Shown: positions 42,901-48,499 of the stretch, piece by piece
Numbering within the stretch: the stretch's first letter is position 1
Layout: each line of letters begins with the position of its first letter
From: Eublepharis macularius
Taxonomy: Eukaryota; Chordata; Lepidosauria; Squamata; Eublepharidae
Assembly (NCBI RefSeq): GCF_028583425.1
Contig: NC_072791.1
Location: 31,937,368-32,001,367, forward strand
Direction of reading: 5' to 3'
DNA: 64,000 nt
The notes under the pieces: model-generated
What the model was told of the DNA's origin: nothing
What the model saw: the letters and a program-made list of their open reading frames with translations, nothing else
The model's database searches: none
Made by a program: the position numbers and the translations under genes

Positions 42901-44678
42901 TGTGTATTCAGGCAGAGGACTTTCACATCACCTACTATTTAATCCTTTTTTAAACAGGAGATGCCAGGGATTGAACCTGGGGCTTTCTACATGTCAAGCA
43001 GATGTTCTACCACTGAGCTATGGCCTCTCCCCTTTATCTTTACGAAAAAAGCAGCATTTCATCAGTTCAGCTTTAAAAAATTGGAAGTAATCAGAAGGGT
43101 GTATATAGATAGCTCTAAATTTTGAGAACAGATAATGGACACCACTGTGAAAGGGCTGCCATGGAGAAAAGGAATCAGTCATGAAACGGCCGTTCTGAGG
43201 GTTGAGTCCAATCACAGAACACTGGGAAGTTCCAAGTCAAGCAGGTGCCTACGATGGAGGCAGCTGTTTCCAAATGGGTGCTCCCTGCAAAGGTGATGTC
43301 TCTTGGGCTGTTCTGAACCATCATCTAATCCAATGAAGTGGAAGAAAGCCAGGAAAGGCTCCCTGCTTTGCAGAAAAATCAAGCAGACACCATGAAACAC
43401 ATCAACGGGCATCCTGGTGCCAGCAGGTACCCTGTTGGGGTACCCCTGATTTAAGCCTATCGATTCCCTAAATTATACATGGGCAAAATGCCTCAGCCCA
43501 TACTCAGTTCTTACCAACCCGTACTATGCTAGGCTGTGCAAGAATCACGGCAGGCCTCCTGCAATAAACTGAGCGAATGTAGGTAGTTGGTATGTCTAGG
43601 GCAAAATGTACCTGCCTTTTTATTCCCAGTGACTCTTTCCCATGTTCAGTTGTACAGTACGGTGTTAGAACTAGATGCCCACAGGATACATAAAGAGGTG
43701 TACTGTAGCAGAGAGTGTTAAATCAGGGGAACAACGCAGGTTCAAATCCTCCACTCAGCCATGACCCTCACAGGGTATCCTTGGCCCGGACTGCCCCTCT
43801 CAACCCAATTACTTAACAGTGTTGTTATGAGGATAAAATGGGAAAGGAAAAACTAGGAGACAGAGAGGCTACAAAGCCAGCTCTATGATGTGATGCCACT
43901 GTCACTACTGAGGAACTGAAATCTCAAAGATACGACTCGTCAGTCAACAGGAAGCAATCCATCTGGGACCAGGTAGCAGCACTCAAGACATACTGTTTTA
44001 GATGCTACACACTTTAAACATCACAATGAGAATTTACTCAGATGCTAACCGTCGTCATCAGTATTAGGCTCTGAACCTCACCCCCACCCCAGTGTTCCTT
44101 AACATCTCTAGTTACACTTAGCTACCATTTTGACTCCGGAGGGAAACATCTTCCCCAGTTCTGACGCTCTGTGAACTTGCTGACACGGAGCTAATGCTCG
44201 AAGTCCGAGAGTGATTTTGAGCAGGGGCTGCTCTGCTTTTCTCCCTTTTGAGGTCCATTCTTCCATTCGGTTCCTTTTCAGAGCTATTGAGAAAGTCAAA
44301 GAGGAGTTCGTCATTCGGTTCAGATTTTTTCCTTCTCACAAACTGGGAAGATGCTCTGGGTGTGGAAACCATTTCTACGGAAGGTGATGGTTCTACAGAT
44401 GTCCTGGACATCACTTTCACGTTTGCGGTCCCTGCGAGGATGGTTGCTTTCTGGTGTTTAATATTATCTGCTGCCGAAGAGATAAAGCTCGATTTGGATG
44501 AAGTCTGAAGCTGCTGCTGCTGCTGCAGGTTGGGGTACTCATTGACAGCATCTAAGTGGCTCTTGCTGTAGGATCCACCATCTGCAGCCTCTTTCTTGCT
44601 TAAAGCTGAAGCAGCTCCCTGATCTACTCTGTTGAGAAGATCCTCTGCCTTCCCAGCGAGCTCAGCAAACCAAGACAT
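11643..44678 (-). CDS. GOLGA5: GOLGA5 (golgin-84), complete coding gene, 12 coding exons
   Basis: Golgin-84 is a tail-anchored coiled-coil tether of cis-Golgi and rim membranes. It binds Rab1 and works with the CASP golgin and the COG complex in intra-Golgi retrograde transport. Twelve coding exons on the minus strand were found by matching the remembered family sequence; all introns are GT-AG and all phases agree. The coding sum is 2196 nt, 731 residues, the length of the human protein. Order: N-terminal [15 protein letters not shown]; a serine-rich, probably disordered region to about 215 (with RRKKSEP and [11 protein letters not shown]); a long coiled coil to about 630; the linker RNVPVLFND and [18 protein letters not shown]; and a C-terminal membrane anchor at about 699-719 with a short luminal tail. 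The start ATG at 44676-44678 is the only one fitting the family; the upstream in-frame codon TTG is not a start. No disabling change is seen, so it looks functional. Confidence 0.95.
12245..12372 (-). mobile_element. SINE head, family B-like, decayed
   Basis: It shows gtgattggcccaagactact (complement of the body) and then, toward 12372, the complement of a tRNA-like head ending in accagctctct. It is an old partial copy on the minus strand. Confidence 0.45.
13736..13743 (+). repeat. 8-bp target duplication, left copy (hAT at 13744)
   Basis: GTTTTGTC immediately before the element. The identical 8-mer follows it at 14776-14783. Confidence 0.85.
13744..14775. mobile_element. Non-autonomous hAT transposon with internal minisatellites
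   Basis: The termini are TAGAGGTGGGCACGAACA on the left and TGTTTGTGCCCACCTCTA on the right. A perfect 8-bp target duplication (GTTTTGTC) identifies the hAT superfamily. Inside are two tandem blocks. One, at about 13905-14240, is a roughly 105-bp unit with an internal palindrome around ccatttgcaaatggcgtggg. The other, at about 14228-14515, has about 110-bp units around ccctgacaagcagctgagtc. No transposase is present. A smaller relative with similar ends lies at 42133-42492. Open frames within it are by-products of the repeats. Confidence 0.85.
14784..15660 (+). mobile_element. CR1 LINE fragment (reverse transcriptase)
   Basis: The frame at 14829-15185 gives [20 protein letters not shown], then [23 protein letters not shown] and [10 protein letters not shown], the palm motifs of CR1-clade reverse transcriptases including FADD. 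Beyond in-frame stops and frame changes, [14 protein letters not shown] and [15 protein letters not shown]-type sequence follows to about 15650. It is 5'-truncated, at least in part by the hAT at its left, and non-functional. Confidence 0.9.
15660..16002 (+). mobile_element. Foreign LINE-like 3' tail with AAAT microsatellite
   Basis: After the CR1 coding remnant the sequence changes to tgatctgctgtgagcctgtt, then gggagaatggaatataagtg, and ends in (AAAT)n at about 15956-16001. This is a typical LINE or SINE tail but is not continuous with CR1 coding sequence. It probably belongs to a second element or follows a deletion. Confidence 0.5.
16131..16345 (+). mobile_element. 5S-rRNA-headed SINE (5S-Sauria type)
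   Basis: The head reads gcctgatcttgtcagatctc, agaagctaagcaggcttag, then ggttagtaattggatgggag acc. This is a diverged copy of the 5S rRNA internal promoter region (box A, IE and box C). The body continues with gttgcagaggcaggcaatgg and caaaccacctctgatagtctc. 5S-derived SINEs of this kind are known from lizards, which supports the squamate assignment. Confidence 0.85.
16600..18540 (+). mobile_element. L1 LINE remnant, 5' part (ORF2 reverse transcriptase)
   Basis: Frames in succession give [36 protein letters not shown], a [20 protein letters not shown] segment, [20 protein letters not shown], and then [17 protein letters not shown] with [12 protein letters not shown]. These are the conserved blocks of vertebrate L1 ORF2 in the right order. 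Several stops and frame changes make it inactive. It is antisense to GOLGA5 and continues at 21776 after an insertion. Confidence 0.88.
20210..20223 (+). repeat. 14-bp target duplication, left copy
   Basis: CAATCTGGCGTGGG, repeated exactly at 20930-20943. It flanks the 706-bp insertion between the two copies. Confidence 0.8.
20224..20929. mobile_element. Head-to-head inverted retroelement with 14-bp target duplication
   Basis: The left arm (about 20225-20335, containing tgcaataaatatatatcatc) is repeated in inverse at about 20737-20850. A perfect palindrome lies between them at 20658-20710, with 26-bp arms and a 1-nt loop. On the minus strand around 20552-20582 the sequence reads gaagaagaattgccgaaacg, which resembles a decayed hammerhead core. 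The exact 14-bp direct repeats imply target-primed insertion rather than a DNA transposon. It is possibly Penelope-like. Confidence 0.55.
20658..20710. repeat. Perfect 53-bp palindrome (26-bp arms, 1-nt loop)
   Basis: The left arm runs from caagtgctactgctg to tagcgtggg, the loop is t at 20684, and the right arm is its exact complement. It would extrude as a hairpin in single-stranded DNA or RNA. Confidence 0.9.
21198..21312 (-). mobile_element. hAT-like MITE (gggttgcca family), partial
   Basis: It begins ttagggttgccagtctccag and continues with gctggagatctcccagaatt and ctgatctccaggcaacagag. This is one end plus body of the short element found complete at 53.8 and 55.5 kb. Confidence 0.65.
21776..22705 (+). 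mobile_element. L1 LINE remnant, 3' part and tail
   Basis: Resumption of L1 ORF2: [20 protein letters not shown], then [20 protein letters not shown], a Cys/His-rich CWKC...FYHIWWTC end, and [12 protein letters not shown] 3' UTR follows and ends in an A-rich tail near 22705. The Cys/His zinc-knuckle-like end is typical of L1 ORF2. The tail lies about 50 bp from the splice donor side of GOLGA5 coding exon 11. Confidence 0.85.
22758..22821 (-). CDS. GOLGA5: GOLGA5 coding exon 11
   Basis: Residues 684-705: [20 protein letters not shown] and M. It has basic residues before the membrane anchor and then the first third of the anchor. The acceptor is gttacag and the donor is ATG|GTAAGT. It starts by completing a Ser codon (AG|C). 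Confidence 0.95.
22822..23896 (-). other. GOLGA5: GOLGA5 intron 11
   Basis: Contains the family C SINE at 23655-23845. Otherwise non-coding. Confidence 0.7.
23655..23845 (-). mobile_element. tRNA-headed SINE, family C
   Basis: Read on the minus strand, it starts ctggctcagtggcagagcat, passes through gcatgcagaagacccccagc and cttcaatcctt (box B region), and ends in a tail with tgactgtcaaagtagatgat. This is the same family as at 36.2, 42.9 and 45.2 kb. Confidence 0.75.
23897..24002 (-). CDS. GOLGA5: GOLGA5 coding exon 10
   Basis: Residues 649-683: [20 protein letters not shown] then [14 protein letters not shown]. This is the conserved membrane-proximal linker of golgin-84. The acceptor is tcatctag and the donor is CAG|GTGAGG. 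Confidence 0.95.
24003..28404 (-). other. GOLGA5: GOLGA5 intron 10
   Basis: 4.4 kb. It contains the sense-opposed L2 LINE at 26.56-28.24 kb. A stretch at 24510-24960 looks like an old interspersed repeat, but I cannot name its family. Confidence 0.7.
26560..28240 (+). mobile_element. L2-clade LINE remnant with 3' end
   Basis: Frames give [38 protein letters not shown] and [20 protein letters not shown]. They continue with [51 protein letters not shown] and RVPQGTILS. These are the ordered reverse transcriptase blocks of L2-type LINEs. The 3' end carries aatctgccttgagtctcagt gagaaagg, found also in minus-strand copies at 34.2, 61.1 and 61.6 kb. It is interrupted by several stops and frame changes. 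Confidence 0.88.
28405..28630 (-). CDS. GOLGA5: GOLGA5 coding exon 9
   Basis: Residues 574-648, the end of the coiled coil: [20 protein letters not shown], then [20 protein letters not shown] and [12 protein letters not shown]. The acceptor is ttccag and the donor is G|GTAAAG in phase 1. Confidence 0.95.
28631..29416 (-). other. GOLGA5: GOLGA5 intron 9
   Basis: Non-coding; no named repeat seen. Confidence 0.6.
29417..29515 (-). CDS. GOLGA5: GOLGA5 coding exon 8
   Basis: Residues 541-573, coiled coil: [20 protein letters not shown] and [13 protein letters not shown]. Phase 0 at both ends (99 nt). The donor is CAG|GTAACG. Confidence 0.95.
30733..30742 (+). repeat. 10-bp target duplication, left copy
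   Basis: ATCCAAACCA, repeated at 30967-30976. It flanks the palindromic element between the copies. Confidence 0.75.
30743..30966. mobile_element. Palindromic Penelope-like pLTR fragment with hammerhead core
   Basis: Two 89-bp arms (30776-30864 and 30881-30969) are inverted copies of each other with one mismatch and a 16-nt spacer. The outer edges of the arms overlap the target duplication by a few bases. The right arm, read on +, carries CTGAAGA at 30879-30885, a hairpin made of gccaacc and its partner, and then GAAAC followed by GTC. This is the layout of a type I hammerhead ribozyme with a minimal stem III. The family also occurs as a single copy at 52469-52595. Penelope-like elements are known to carry such ribozymes. 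Confidence 0.7.
32363..32491 (-). CDS. GOLGA5: GOLGA5 coding exon 7
   Basis: Residues 498-540, coiled coil: [20 protein letters not shown] then [20 protein letters not shown] and QKQ. 129 nt, phase 0 at both ends. The donor is CAG|GTATGT. Confidence 0.95.
33560..33651 (-). mobile_element. SINE head, family B, partial
   Basis: On the minus strand: ccagtgtggcgtaacagaga, then tgggacttggcagactcggg ttcagatc, a tRNA-like head with a B-box-like sequence. The body is lost. Confidence 0.45.
33660..33906. mobile_element. hAT-type MITE with 8-bp target duplication
   Basis: The terminal inverted repeat starts CAGGGCTTTTTTTC on both strands. The arms continue with tggaactcagtggg-type sequence and an inner inverted repeat around gtcacatggccggtggcccc. 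The flanking 8-mers are GACCTTTA (33652-33659) and GACCTTTC (33907-33914), one mismatch. This fits the hAT superfamily, non-autonomous. Confidence 0.8.
33997..34167 (-). CDS. GOLGA5: GOLGA5 coding exon 6
   Basis: Residues 441-497, coiled coil: [20 protein letters not shown], then [20 protein letters not shown] and [12 protein letters not shown]. 171 nt, phase 0 at both ends. The donor is CAG|GTAAGG. Confidence 0.95.
34168..34878 (-). other. GOLGA5: GOLGA5 intron 6
   Basis: Mostly occupied by an L2-type LINE 3' end on the minus strand (34222-34610), with a short TGTA-rich microsatellite at 34195-34222. Confidence 0.65.
34222..34610 (-). mobile_element. L2-type LINE 3' end
   Basis: It begins on + with tcatttatagtccgcctttc and tcactgagactcaaggcgga, the complement of the 3' end of the LINE at 28.2 kb. 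The 3' UTR and a bit of coding remnant follow. It is the same family as at 61.07 and 61.62 kb. Confidence 0.8.
34879..35082 (-). CDS. GOLGA5: GOLGA5 coding exon 5
   Basis: Residues 373-440, coiled coil: [20 protein letters not shown], then [20 protein letters not shown] and [16 protein letters not shown]. 204 nt, phase 0. The donor is CAG|GTTAAG, a slightly weak but usable site. Confidence 0.95.
35143..35416 (-). mobile_element. tRNA-headed SINE, family A (complete)
   Basis: On the minus strand, the head agagccaatttggtgtagtg, the box-B-like gccaggtttgattccccact, the body ggtgaccctgggctagtcac, and an ATT-type tail at 35143-35170. It lies in GOLGA5 intron 4. Confidence 0.85.
35417..35999. other. 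Rest of GOLGA5 intron 4
   Basis: Non-coding; nothing recognised. Confidence 0.5.
36000..36123 (-). CDS. GOLGA5: GOLGA5 coding exon 4
   Basis: Residues 331-372, coiled coil: [20 protein letters not shown] then [18 protein letters not shown]. The first base completes an Arg codon. The donor is CAG|GTTAGA. Confidence 0.95.
36124..37411 (-). other. GOLGA5: GOLGA5 intron 3
   Basis: Contains the family C SINE at 36205-36415. Otherwise non-coding. Confidence 0.6.
36205..36415 (+). mobile_element. tRNA-headed SINE, family C, decayed
   Basis: Gtacagcacatgccgaaggt followed by cccaggctcaaccccca (box B region), then cctggagagcttctgccagt cagaacag and a tail near ggcatacagtggctttatat. This is the sense orientation of the family seen at 23.7 kb. 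Confidence 0.65.
37412..37631 (-). CDS. GOLGA5: GOLGA5 coding exon 3
   Basis: Residues 258-330, coiled coil: [20 protein letters not shown], then [36 protein letters not shown] and [15 protein letters not shown]. It starts in phase 1 and ends in phase 2. The donor is CG|GTATGC. Confidence 0.95.
38441..39055 (-). mobile_element. Fossil solo LTR (retrovirus-like), approximate ends
   Basis: Read on the minus strand, it starts TGTTAGGGAATTTTTGG and ends CTCCCCAACA. It has a TATA box (tataaacg near 38635) followed about 90 bp later by an AATAAA signal, the U3-R-U5 order of an LTR. No internal coding part is beside it and no clear target duplication remains. It is an old, inactive copy; the family is not determined. 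Confidence 0.5.
39730..39743 (+). repeat. 14-bp target duplication, left copy
   Basis: ATCAGCAAAGAGCT, repeated exactly at 40072-40085. Confidence 0.8.
39744..40071. mobile_element. Inverted Penelope-like element with decayed hammerhead core
   Basis: Left-hand sequence containing ccttacatcttggagagtgg is repeated in inverse at about 39865-39930, with roughly 60-bp arms and a few mismatches. Downstream on +, around 39941-39985, lies ctgcagaagagagctgtgac followed by tcatgaaagctcatacc: core box, stem II and GAAA of a hammerhead layout, decayed. The 3' part is ttgttagtcttatagatgct actgg and acagactaacacagctaccc. It has exact 14-bp target duplications. Confidence 0.65.
40303..40521 (-). CDS. GOLGA5: GOLGA5 coding exon 2
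   Basis: Residues 185-257: [20 protein letters not shown], then [17 protein letters not shown] and [20 protein letters not shown]. This is the start of the coiled coil. The donor is G|GTAAGG in phase 1. The acceptor ccatag|at is duplicated 44 bp upstream (see findings). Confidence 0.93.
40517..40604. repeat. 44-bp tandem duplication covering a splice acceptor
   Basis: Agtatctatggaaaa and gtgcattaaactca occur twice, offset by 44 bp (40517 and 40561). The first unit contains the first bases of GOLGA5 coding exon 2 and its acceptor. The second unit abuts a SINE. Confidence 0.85.
40597..40852 (+). mobile_element. tRNA-headed SINE, family A (complete)
   Basis: The head gagagccagtttggtgtagt is followed by gctgggtttgattccccact and ctgggtgaccttgggcgagt. 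The body then runs through ttgttgtggggataataatg, with a tail ending in an ATT-rich stretch. It lies in GOLGA5 intron 1 immediately upstream of the duplicated acceptor. Confidence 0.88.
41270..41375 (-). mobile_element. SINE 3' part, family B
   Basis: Complement of the family B tail: ggacccaaagcggcttacat and tatcctcacaaacatcctgt. Confidence 0.6.
41376..41634 (-). mobile_element. tRNA-headed SINE, family A (complete)
   Basis: Complement of the family A consensus from the ATT tail (41376-41400) to the head, which reads on + as taaccactacaccaaactgg. It appears inserted into the family B copy that flanks it on both sides. Confidence 0.85.
41635..41945. mobile_element. Two family B SINE pieces
   Basis: 41635-41728 is a minus-strand head piece (attacaccacactagc). 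41735-41945 is a plus-strand copy: acagtgtggggcagtagtca, then cacttggccatgaaacttac tgggcgacc and gagttgttgcaaggctaaaa tg. Confidence 0.6.
42133..42492. mobile_element. Short hAT-type MITE
   Basis: The ends TAGAGATGGGCATGAAC and TTTGTGCCCATCTCTA match those of the larger hAT at 13744-14775. The flanking 8-mers GCTGTAAT and GTTATGAT agree at 5 of 8 positions, as expected of an old target duplication. Subterminal copies of the gaaccg/gttcg type occur on both sides. It has no coding capacity. Confidence 0.7.
42870..43030 (-). mobile_element. tRNA-headed SINE, family C
   Basis: On +, gggattgaacctggggcttt followed by gttctaccactgagctatgg is the complement of a tRNA-like promoter with boxes B and A. 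The body extends left to cacatgaagctgcc. Confidence 0.7.
43690..43865 (+). mobile_element. SINE, family B, decayed
   Basis: It contains aacgcaggttcaaatcctcc actcagccatgaccctcaca, then acagtgttgttatgaggata aaatgggaaagg. This is the tRNA-like B box and body of the family. Confidence 0.55.
44126..44678 (-). CDS. GOLGA5: GOLGA5 coding exon 1 (start codon)
   Basis: Residues 1-184: [20 protein letters not shown], then [27 protein letters not shown] and [20 protein letters not shown]. This is the conserved golgin-84 N-terminus. A CAG run at about 44511-44525 encodes a short glutamine tract, LQQQQQLQ. The exon ends in phase 1 at G|GTAGCT, a weak donor. About 52 nt of 5' UTR (44679-44730) precede the ATG, behind the acceptor cctctag. 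The ATG at 44676-44678 is the only in-frame one. Confidence 0.95.
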
Positions 44679-44730
44679 AATGGAAGTCAAAGACCAGGAC
44701 TATATGGAATAAGATCATCAAATGTTCACC
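44679..44730 (-). other. GOLGA5: GOLGA5 5' UTR, part on coding exon
   Basis: A short leader between the acceptor (ttttcctctag, AG at 44731-44732) and the start codon. Confidence 0.75.
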
Positions 44731-45159
44731 CTAGAGGAAAAAAGATACAACAGTAGAAACTTTAGATTATGCAAAACAAAAATGTCAAGGGACTAAAGAA
44801 AGTGGCAGCTCTTTCCTGTACGTTACTACCTTAAGTCTATTTATGATCGCTGTGTTGATGAGACTGTCCTATTGCTGCATATATTAGAGCATGTGCAATA
44901 ATATTTCTTCTATTCACTATAAAATATACAGAATCAATGACAGCAGAATAAAATAGAATAATGCCATGTAATGTTGCACATTTATGAATCATTTCTCTTT
45001 ATAAAATTATTTAGTCAAGGCAGCCCCTGCCAAGACATAAGGTGCATCATCGAAGCCAAATTAAATGTCTGTAGGTGGAAACCTTCACAGTGCTCAAAAG
45101 AAAACAGGTGGTATGTGGGAGGATCCAAATTGTGCAGCAAAAAGGACATGGAGAGGGAG

Positions 45160-45284
45160 GGAAGGGCCCACAGCAAACACCTGCTTTGCAGGCAGAAGGC
45201 CCCAGGTTTCATACCTGGATCAAGCAGTAGCTAGCGTGAAAGATTTCTACCTGAGCCCATGGAGAGAGCAGCCCAGAGAGCTGC
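45160..45284 (+). mobile_element. tRNA-headed SINE, family C
   Basis: Ctgctttgcaggcagaaggc followed by cccaggtttcatacctggat (box B region), then gagcccatggagagagcagc. It is directly followed by another SINE. Confidence 0.65.
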
Positions 45285-45505
45285 TGTAGCATAGTGGTTA
45301 AGTGGCTAGGCTATGAATCAGCACTCTGCTGGTTAGAATTCCACTACTGCCATAAACTCTGCAGGTGGTCTTGGGTAAGCCACTCCACTGAGCCCCAGCT
45401 CCCCAGCTGTATTGTGGGGATAATAACAACACTGACTTTGTTTACCACTTTGTGGCACTAATCTATCCAGAAGGGGGAATATATGAGCACAGTGTTATTA
45501 TTATC
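45285..45505 (+). mobile_element. tRNA-headed SINE
   Basis: The head gctgctgtagcatagtggtt aagtggctagg is followed by gctggttagaattccactac and gtggtcttgggtaagccact. The tail is tttaccactttgtggcacta with a terminal tatta repeat. Confidence 0.75.
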
Positions 45506-45559
45506 AGCAGCAGGAGCAGCATGGAGAGTTACTACCAGTTTGCCAGTGGTCCACCTACC

Positions 45560-45665
45560 TACCAGAGGGCAAGATGGACCAATGCAATAAATGCTGAAAT
45601 AAATGTTGTTAGTCTTTAAGGTGCCACTGGACTTCTCTTTTATTTGGGTACAATAGACTGACACA
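45560..45665 (+). mobile_element. 3' piece of a Penelope-like repeat
   Basis: Ttgttagtctttaaggtgcc actggactt, then tacaatagactgacac. This is the 3' part of the family seen at 39.7 and 50.3 kb. No ribozyme core is present. Confidence 0.5.
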
Positions 45666-46269
45666 AAACAAACAAAAAAAGTCCAGGGAAAGGTCTCACT
45701 GAGGTGTTAGATGCAGGGCAGAACTCAGTTCCCCTCAGCCACACAAACCCCTTGCATCTGACACTGGAGACCTCTCCCATTTTTTATGCTAGTCTTGCAG
45801 ATCAAAGCTGAAACACTCAGACCTGCTCCTCTACTTTGATCTTAAGGAGGTGATTTGCGGTACAAGAGCAGCAAGAGATAGACAGATCAAATCCACAGGG
45901 CATAATCCACAGGCAAATTCTTCTGTTAAAGCCCCACTGAAATTAATTGGGAGTTGCACCGGATTCTAATTTGGACATAGGAACTCGTTTATGAATCTGT
46001 GCTGTGCTTTCCATGTAGTTCATCTACTGCATAACTGCCCTCTGAAGAAGAATGGGATGAAAGTCTACTGATTAAGTATTTATATCTGATAGATTTACCT
46101 ACCCCACCACTTTAACATGTGGCCAGGAAAATCAAAACAACTCTGGCAAAGTACTGAAAAGCTGGAGCAGAAAAACTACTACATATGTAGTTAACATTTA
46201 GAATCACTCAGTTTCCCATATGCAGTTCTTTCTCAGAGACAGCAGCCTGTAGAGAAAAACAATCAGGGA

Positions 46270-46335
46270 TAGTGTGAAGGCCAGTTGTAGCTCTGGGAAT
46301 CTCCAGGGCCCACTAGAAGGCTGGTAACCCTATTC
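46270..46335. mobile_element. hAT-like MITE (gggttgcca family), one end
   Basis: Gctctgggaatctccagggc then gaaggctggtaaccctat, the end of the family described at 53835 and 55470. Confidence 0.5.
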
Positions 46336-46574
46336 AGAACTGCAGCCTTCTCCCAGTGCCATTTTCCTAACCTGAAACAACTGGGGGGAAAGAGTGCCAT
46401 TTACCCTGTATTCCCTTTTTATATGATTTTCTGTATACTAGTTTTCTAAACACTGAATCTGACTATATGAATAATCCATTCTCTAGATTGTTATGTCTTG
46501 CCTTAGACAGTTCACGTGCCTCTTCGCACCTGTGTTTTATCAAACTAATTATAACATGTATTATAGCTAGCTTC

Positions 46575-46607
46575 CTGCGCTCTTAACCACTACACCAAAC
46601 TGGCTAT
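46575..46607 (-). mobile_element. SINE family A head only
   Basis: The 33 bases gcgctcttaaccactacacc aaactggct are the complement of the family A tRNA-like head. No body is present. Confidence 0.65.
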
Positions 46608-47387
46608 CTAAATCAGCAAAACCCTAGAACACACAACCAGTTTTCCCATGGAAATTGCTGCCAGCCATAGCCATGATTACTGCATTCACATTTGCACATA
46701 TAAATGCATACCCTGAAATTGTTATAACTGTTCATGTGAAGAAAAAAATATTATTTTGTAAAGCGGCCTTTGGATTGCTATTTTAATTGGCAGAGCCAAG
46801 TCATATTTAGACAGTCACCAACCCCTGCATTTGAAAAAGTCACACTGTTGGCAAACCGTGTGTGTGGGAGTGGTTTTTCTGGTGCATAGGAAGGCAAAGC
46901 CAACAGACAATAAACATATGGATATGTCAGAGGGCTGGTAGATGAAATGTAAACACTGGCACATGCACTTACATGCGCACAAAATGCTGACATCATCCAG
47001 GATACTCTTCTCTCATCCTTAACACTGATTATCCACCTTTACAAAACTCTTAACTCTTCTCTGGATACCTCGCTGCTAATGACTAGCCTTCCATCCCAGA
47101 AACATCCACTCCACCAAATTTCTGCCTTTTGCCTCCACTAAAGCCAGTTACTCCCACCAAACCTTCATTTCTCACTCATCCCTTGAATTATCTGCCTCTC
47201 ACCTTCTGCACCTTCCTTAATGACTACCTCTGAACTCTGACATACTGAGAAAAGCTCTGCTTGCTCATTCTGTACCTGCACAAAACCAGCCAGGAAAAAA
47301 AAAATACATCACAGCCCTGCATGCTGGACGCTGTGCAGGATACTGGAGAGACTCAGCCCCTTCCAAAATACTCTCCAACACACGCGT

Positions 47388-47514
47388 AATAACAACATTC
47401 GATTTATATACCACCCTTCAGGATGACTTAACACCCACTCAGAGCGGTTTACAAAGTATGTTATTATTATCCCCACAACAAAACACCCTGCGAGGTGGGT
47501 GGGGCTGAGAGGGC
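47388..47514 (-). mobile_element. SINE family A, 3' part
   Basis: Complement of the family A tail and body: gatttatataccacccttca, then cactcagagcggtttacaaa and aaaacaccctgcgaggtggg. The head is missing. Confidence 0.8.
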
Positions 47515-47683
47515 TAGAAGTACATCAGCCTCCATCTGGAATGTTTCTATCCCACCTGATCAATAAATAAACACAGTTCCCCTCAGCCACACAGCCCCTT
47601 TGTGCACATATTGTGCATTTTTAACACACCTAAATCCACAAAACTCTTGCTCACCTCCCTCCCATTCCGCAGTCGTCCCCCAT

Positions 47684-47872
47684 CTAGGGCTGCCAACCAC
47701 CAGGTGAGGCCTGGAGTTCCCTGGAATTACAGCTGATCTCCAGACTAGAGATTAGATCCCTTGGAAGAAATGGCAGCTCTGCGGGGCAGAGCCTCACCCC
47801 CAACGAGCTCCCTCTCAGGCACCACCCACAGATCTCCAGGGCTTCTCCAGGCCAGAGTTGGCAACCTTATCC
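47684..47872 (-). mobile_element. hAT-like MITE (gggttgcca family)
   Basis: Agggctgccaaccaccaggt at one end and ccagagttggcaaccttat at the other, with the usual tggaattacagctgatctcc inner segment. It lies just inside the first intron of GOLGA5, within 50 bp of exon 1. Confidence 0.75.
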
Positions 47873-47918
47873 CCATCCTTGCTCCGTTCCCCTACCCGCC
47901 TCCTGGGCCTCTGCTTAC

Positions 47919-48140
47919 CCTCAACCGCGCCCTGCAAGGGCCCCGACCTCTGAAGCACCGATCCAGGCTCAGCAACGACATAGAAGGGGGAAATCAGGCT
48001 CGGCAGCAACAAACCCCACCAGGCCTTGGCCTCCTCAGTGTTGCCCGGCTGGGTCTTCCGGGAGACGTGGCCACGCACGCTCGGGCGCAAGGACCCAGCG
48101 GCACCCACCACACGCCCTCCCAAAGAGCGCCTGCGCAGAG
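47919..48140 (-). other. GOLGA5: GOLGA5 exon 1 (5' non-coding, approximate 5' end)
   Basis: A GC-rich segment on the minus strand ending in an excellent donor, GAGG|GTAAGC (donor at 47911-47918). Its 5' end is set by the promoter elements just upstream. No ATG in frame with the GOLGA5 coding sequence is needed, since the start is in the next exon. Confidence 0.6.
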
Positions 48141-48215
48141 GAGACCCAGGGCGGAAGTGACGTCAGATCGCCCTCCAAGCCCTGCCCTTGGACGCGGAGC
48201 CTCCTCTATCACGTT
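48141..48215 (-). promoter_or_regulatory. GOLGA5: GOLGA5 CpG promoter with CRE and ETS sites
   Basis: TGACGTCA at 48158-48165 is a full cyclic-AMP response element. It is directly joined to CGGAAGTG (48152-48159), an ETS/GABP-type site, in GC-rich sequence with no TATA box. This is typical of a housekeeping promoter. Confidence 0.65.
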
Positions 48216-48295
48216 TGCTGAACTCTAGAGTTACGTTCAGTGTTTACAACCACCATTTCCGGGTCTAAAAGGACCCATGCGAGGCATGTAAGGCC

Positions 48296-48497
48296 ATAAG
48301 GTTGTCAACTCTGGGTTGGGAAATTCCTAGAGATTTGAGAGTGGAGCCTGGTGAGTGCAGAGTTTGGGGAGGGGCTTCAGTGAAGTCTAATGCTCGGTAG
48401 AGTTGCCGTTTTCTCCAGAGGAACCGATCCCTAAAATCGATCAGTTGTAATTCTGGGAGATCCCCAGGCCCCACCTGGAGGCTGGCAATCTTCCCCA
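48296..48497 (+). mobile_element. hAT-like MITE (gggttgcca family)
   Basis: Ggttgtcaactctgggttgg, then gaaattcctagagatttgag and ctggaggctggcaatctt. A complete but diverged copy about 100 bp from the GOLGA5 promoter. Confidence 0.75.
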
Positions 48498-48499
48498 GG

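Larger units (their letters stand above)
40853..44125 (-). other. GOLGA5: Rest of GOLGA5 intron 1 of the coding part
   Basis: Contains SINEs at 41270-41945 and 42870-43030, a hAT element at 42133-42492 and a SINE-like copy at 43690-43865. No coding sequence. Confidence 0.65.
44731..47918 (-). other. GOLGA5: GOLGA5 5' intron (within the 5' UTR)
   Basis: Contains SINEs at 45160-45505, 46575 and 47388, a decayed repeat at 45560-45665, and a gggttgcca-type MITE at 47684. No coding sequence. Confidence 0.6.

Noticed and set aside
44679-44690. Four extra residues upstream of the GOLGA5 start
   Set aside because: The upstream codon is TTG, not ATG; the family start is the ATG at 44676-44678.
47761-48228. 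155-codon + frame through the GOLGA5 promoter
   Set aside because: Few stops are expected in CpG-rich DNA; it crosses a MITE and the minus-strand exon 1.
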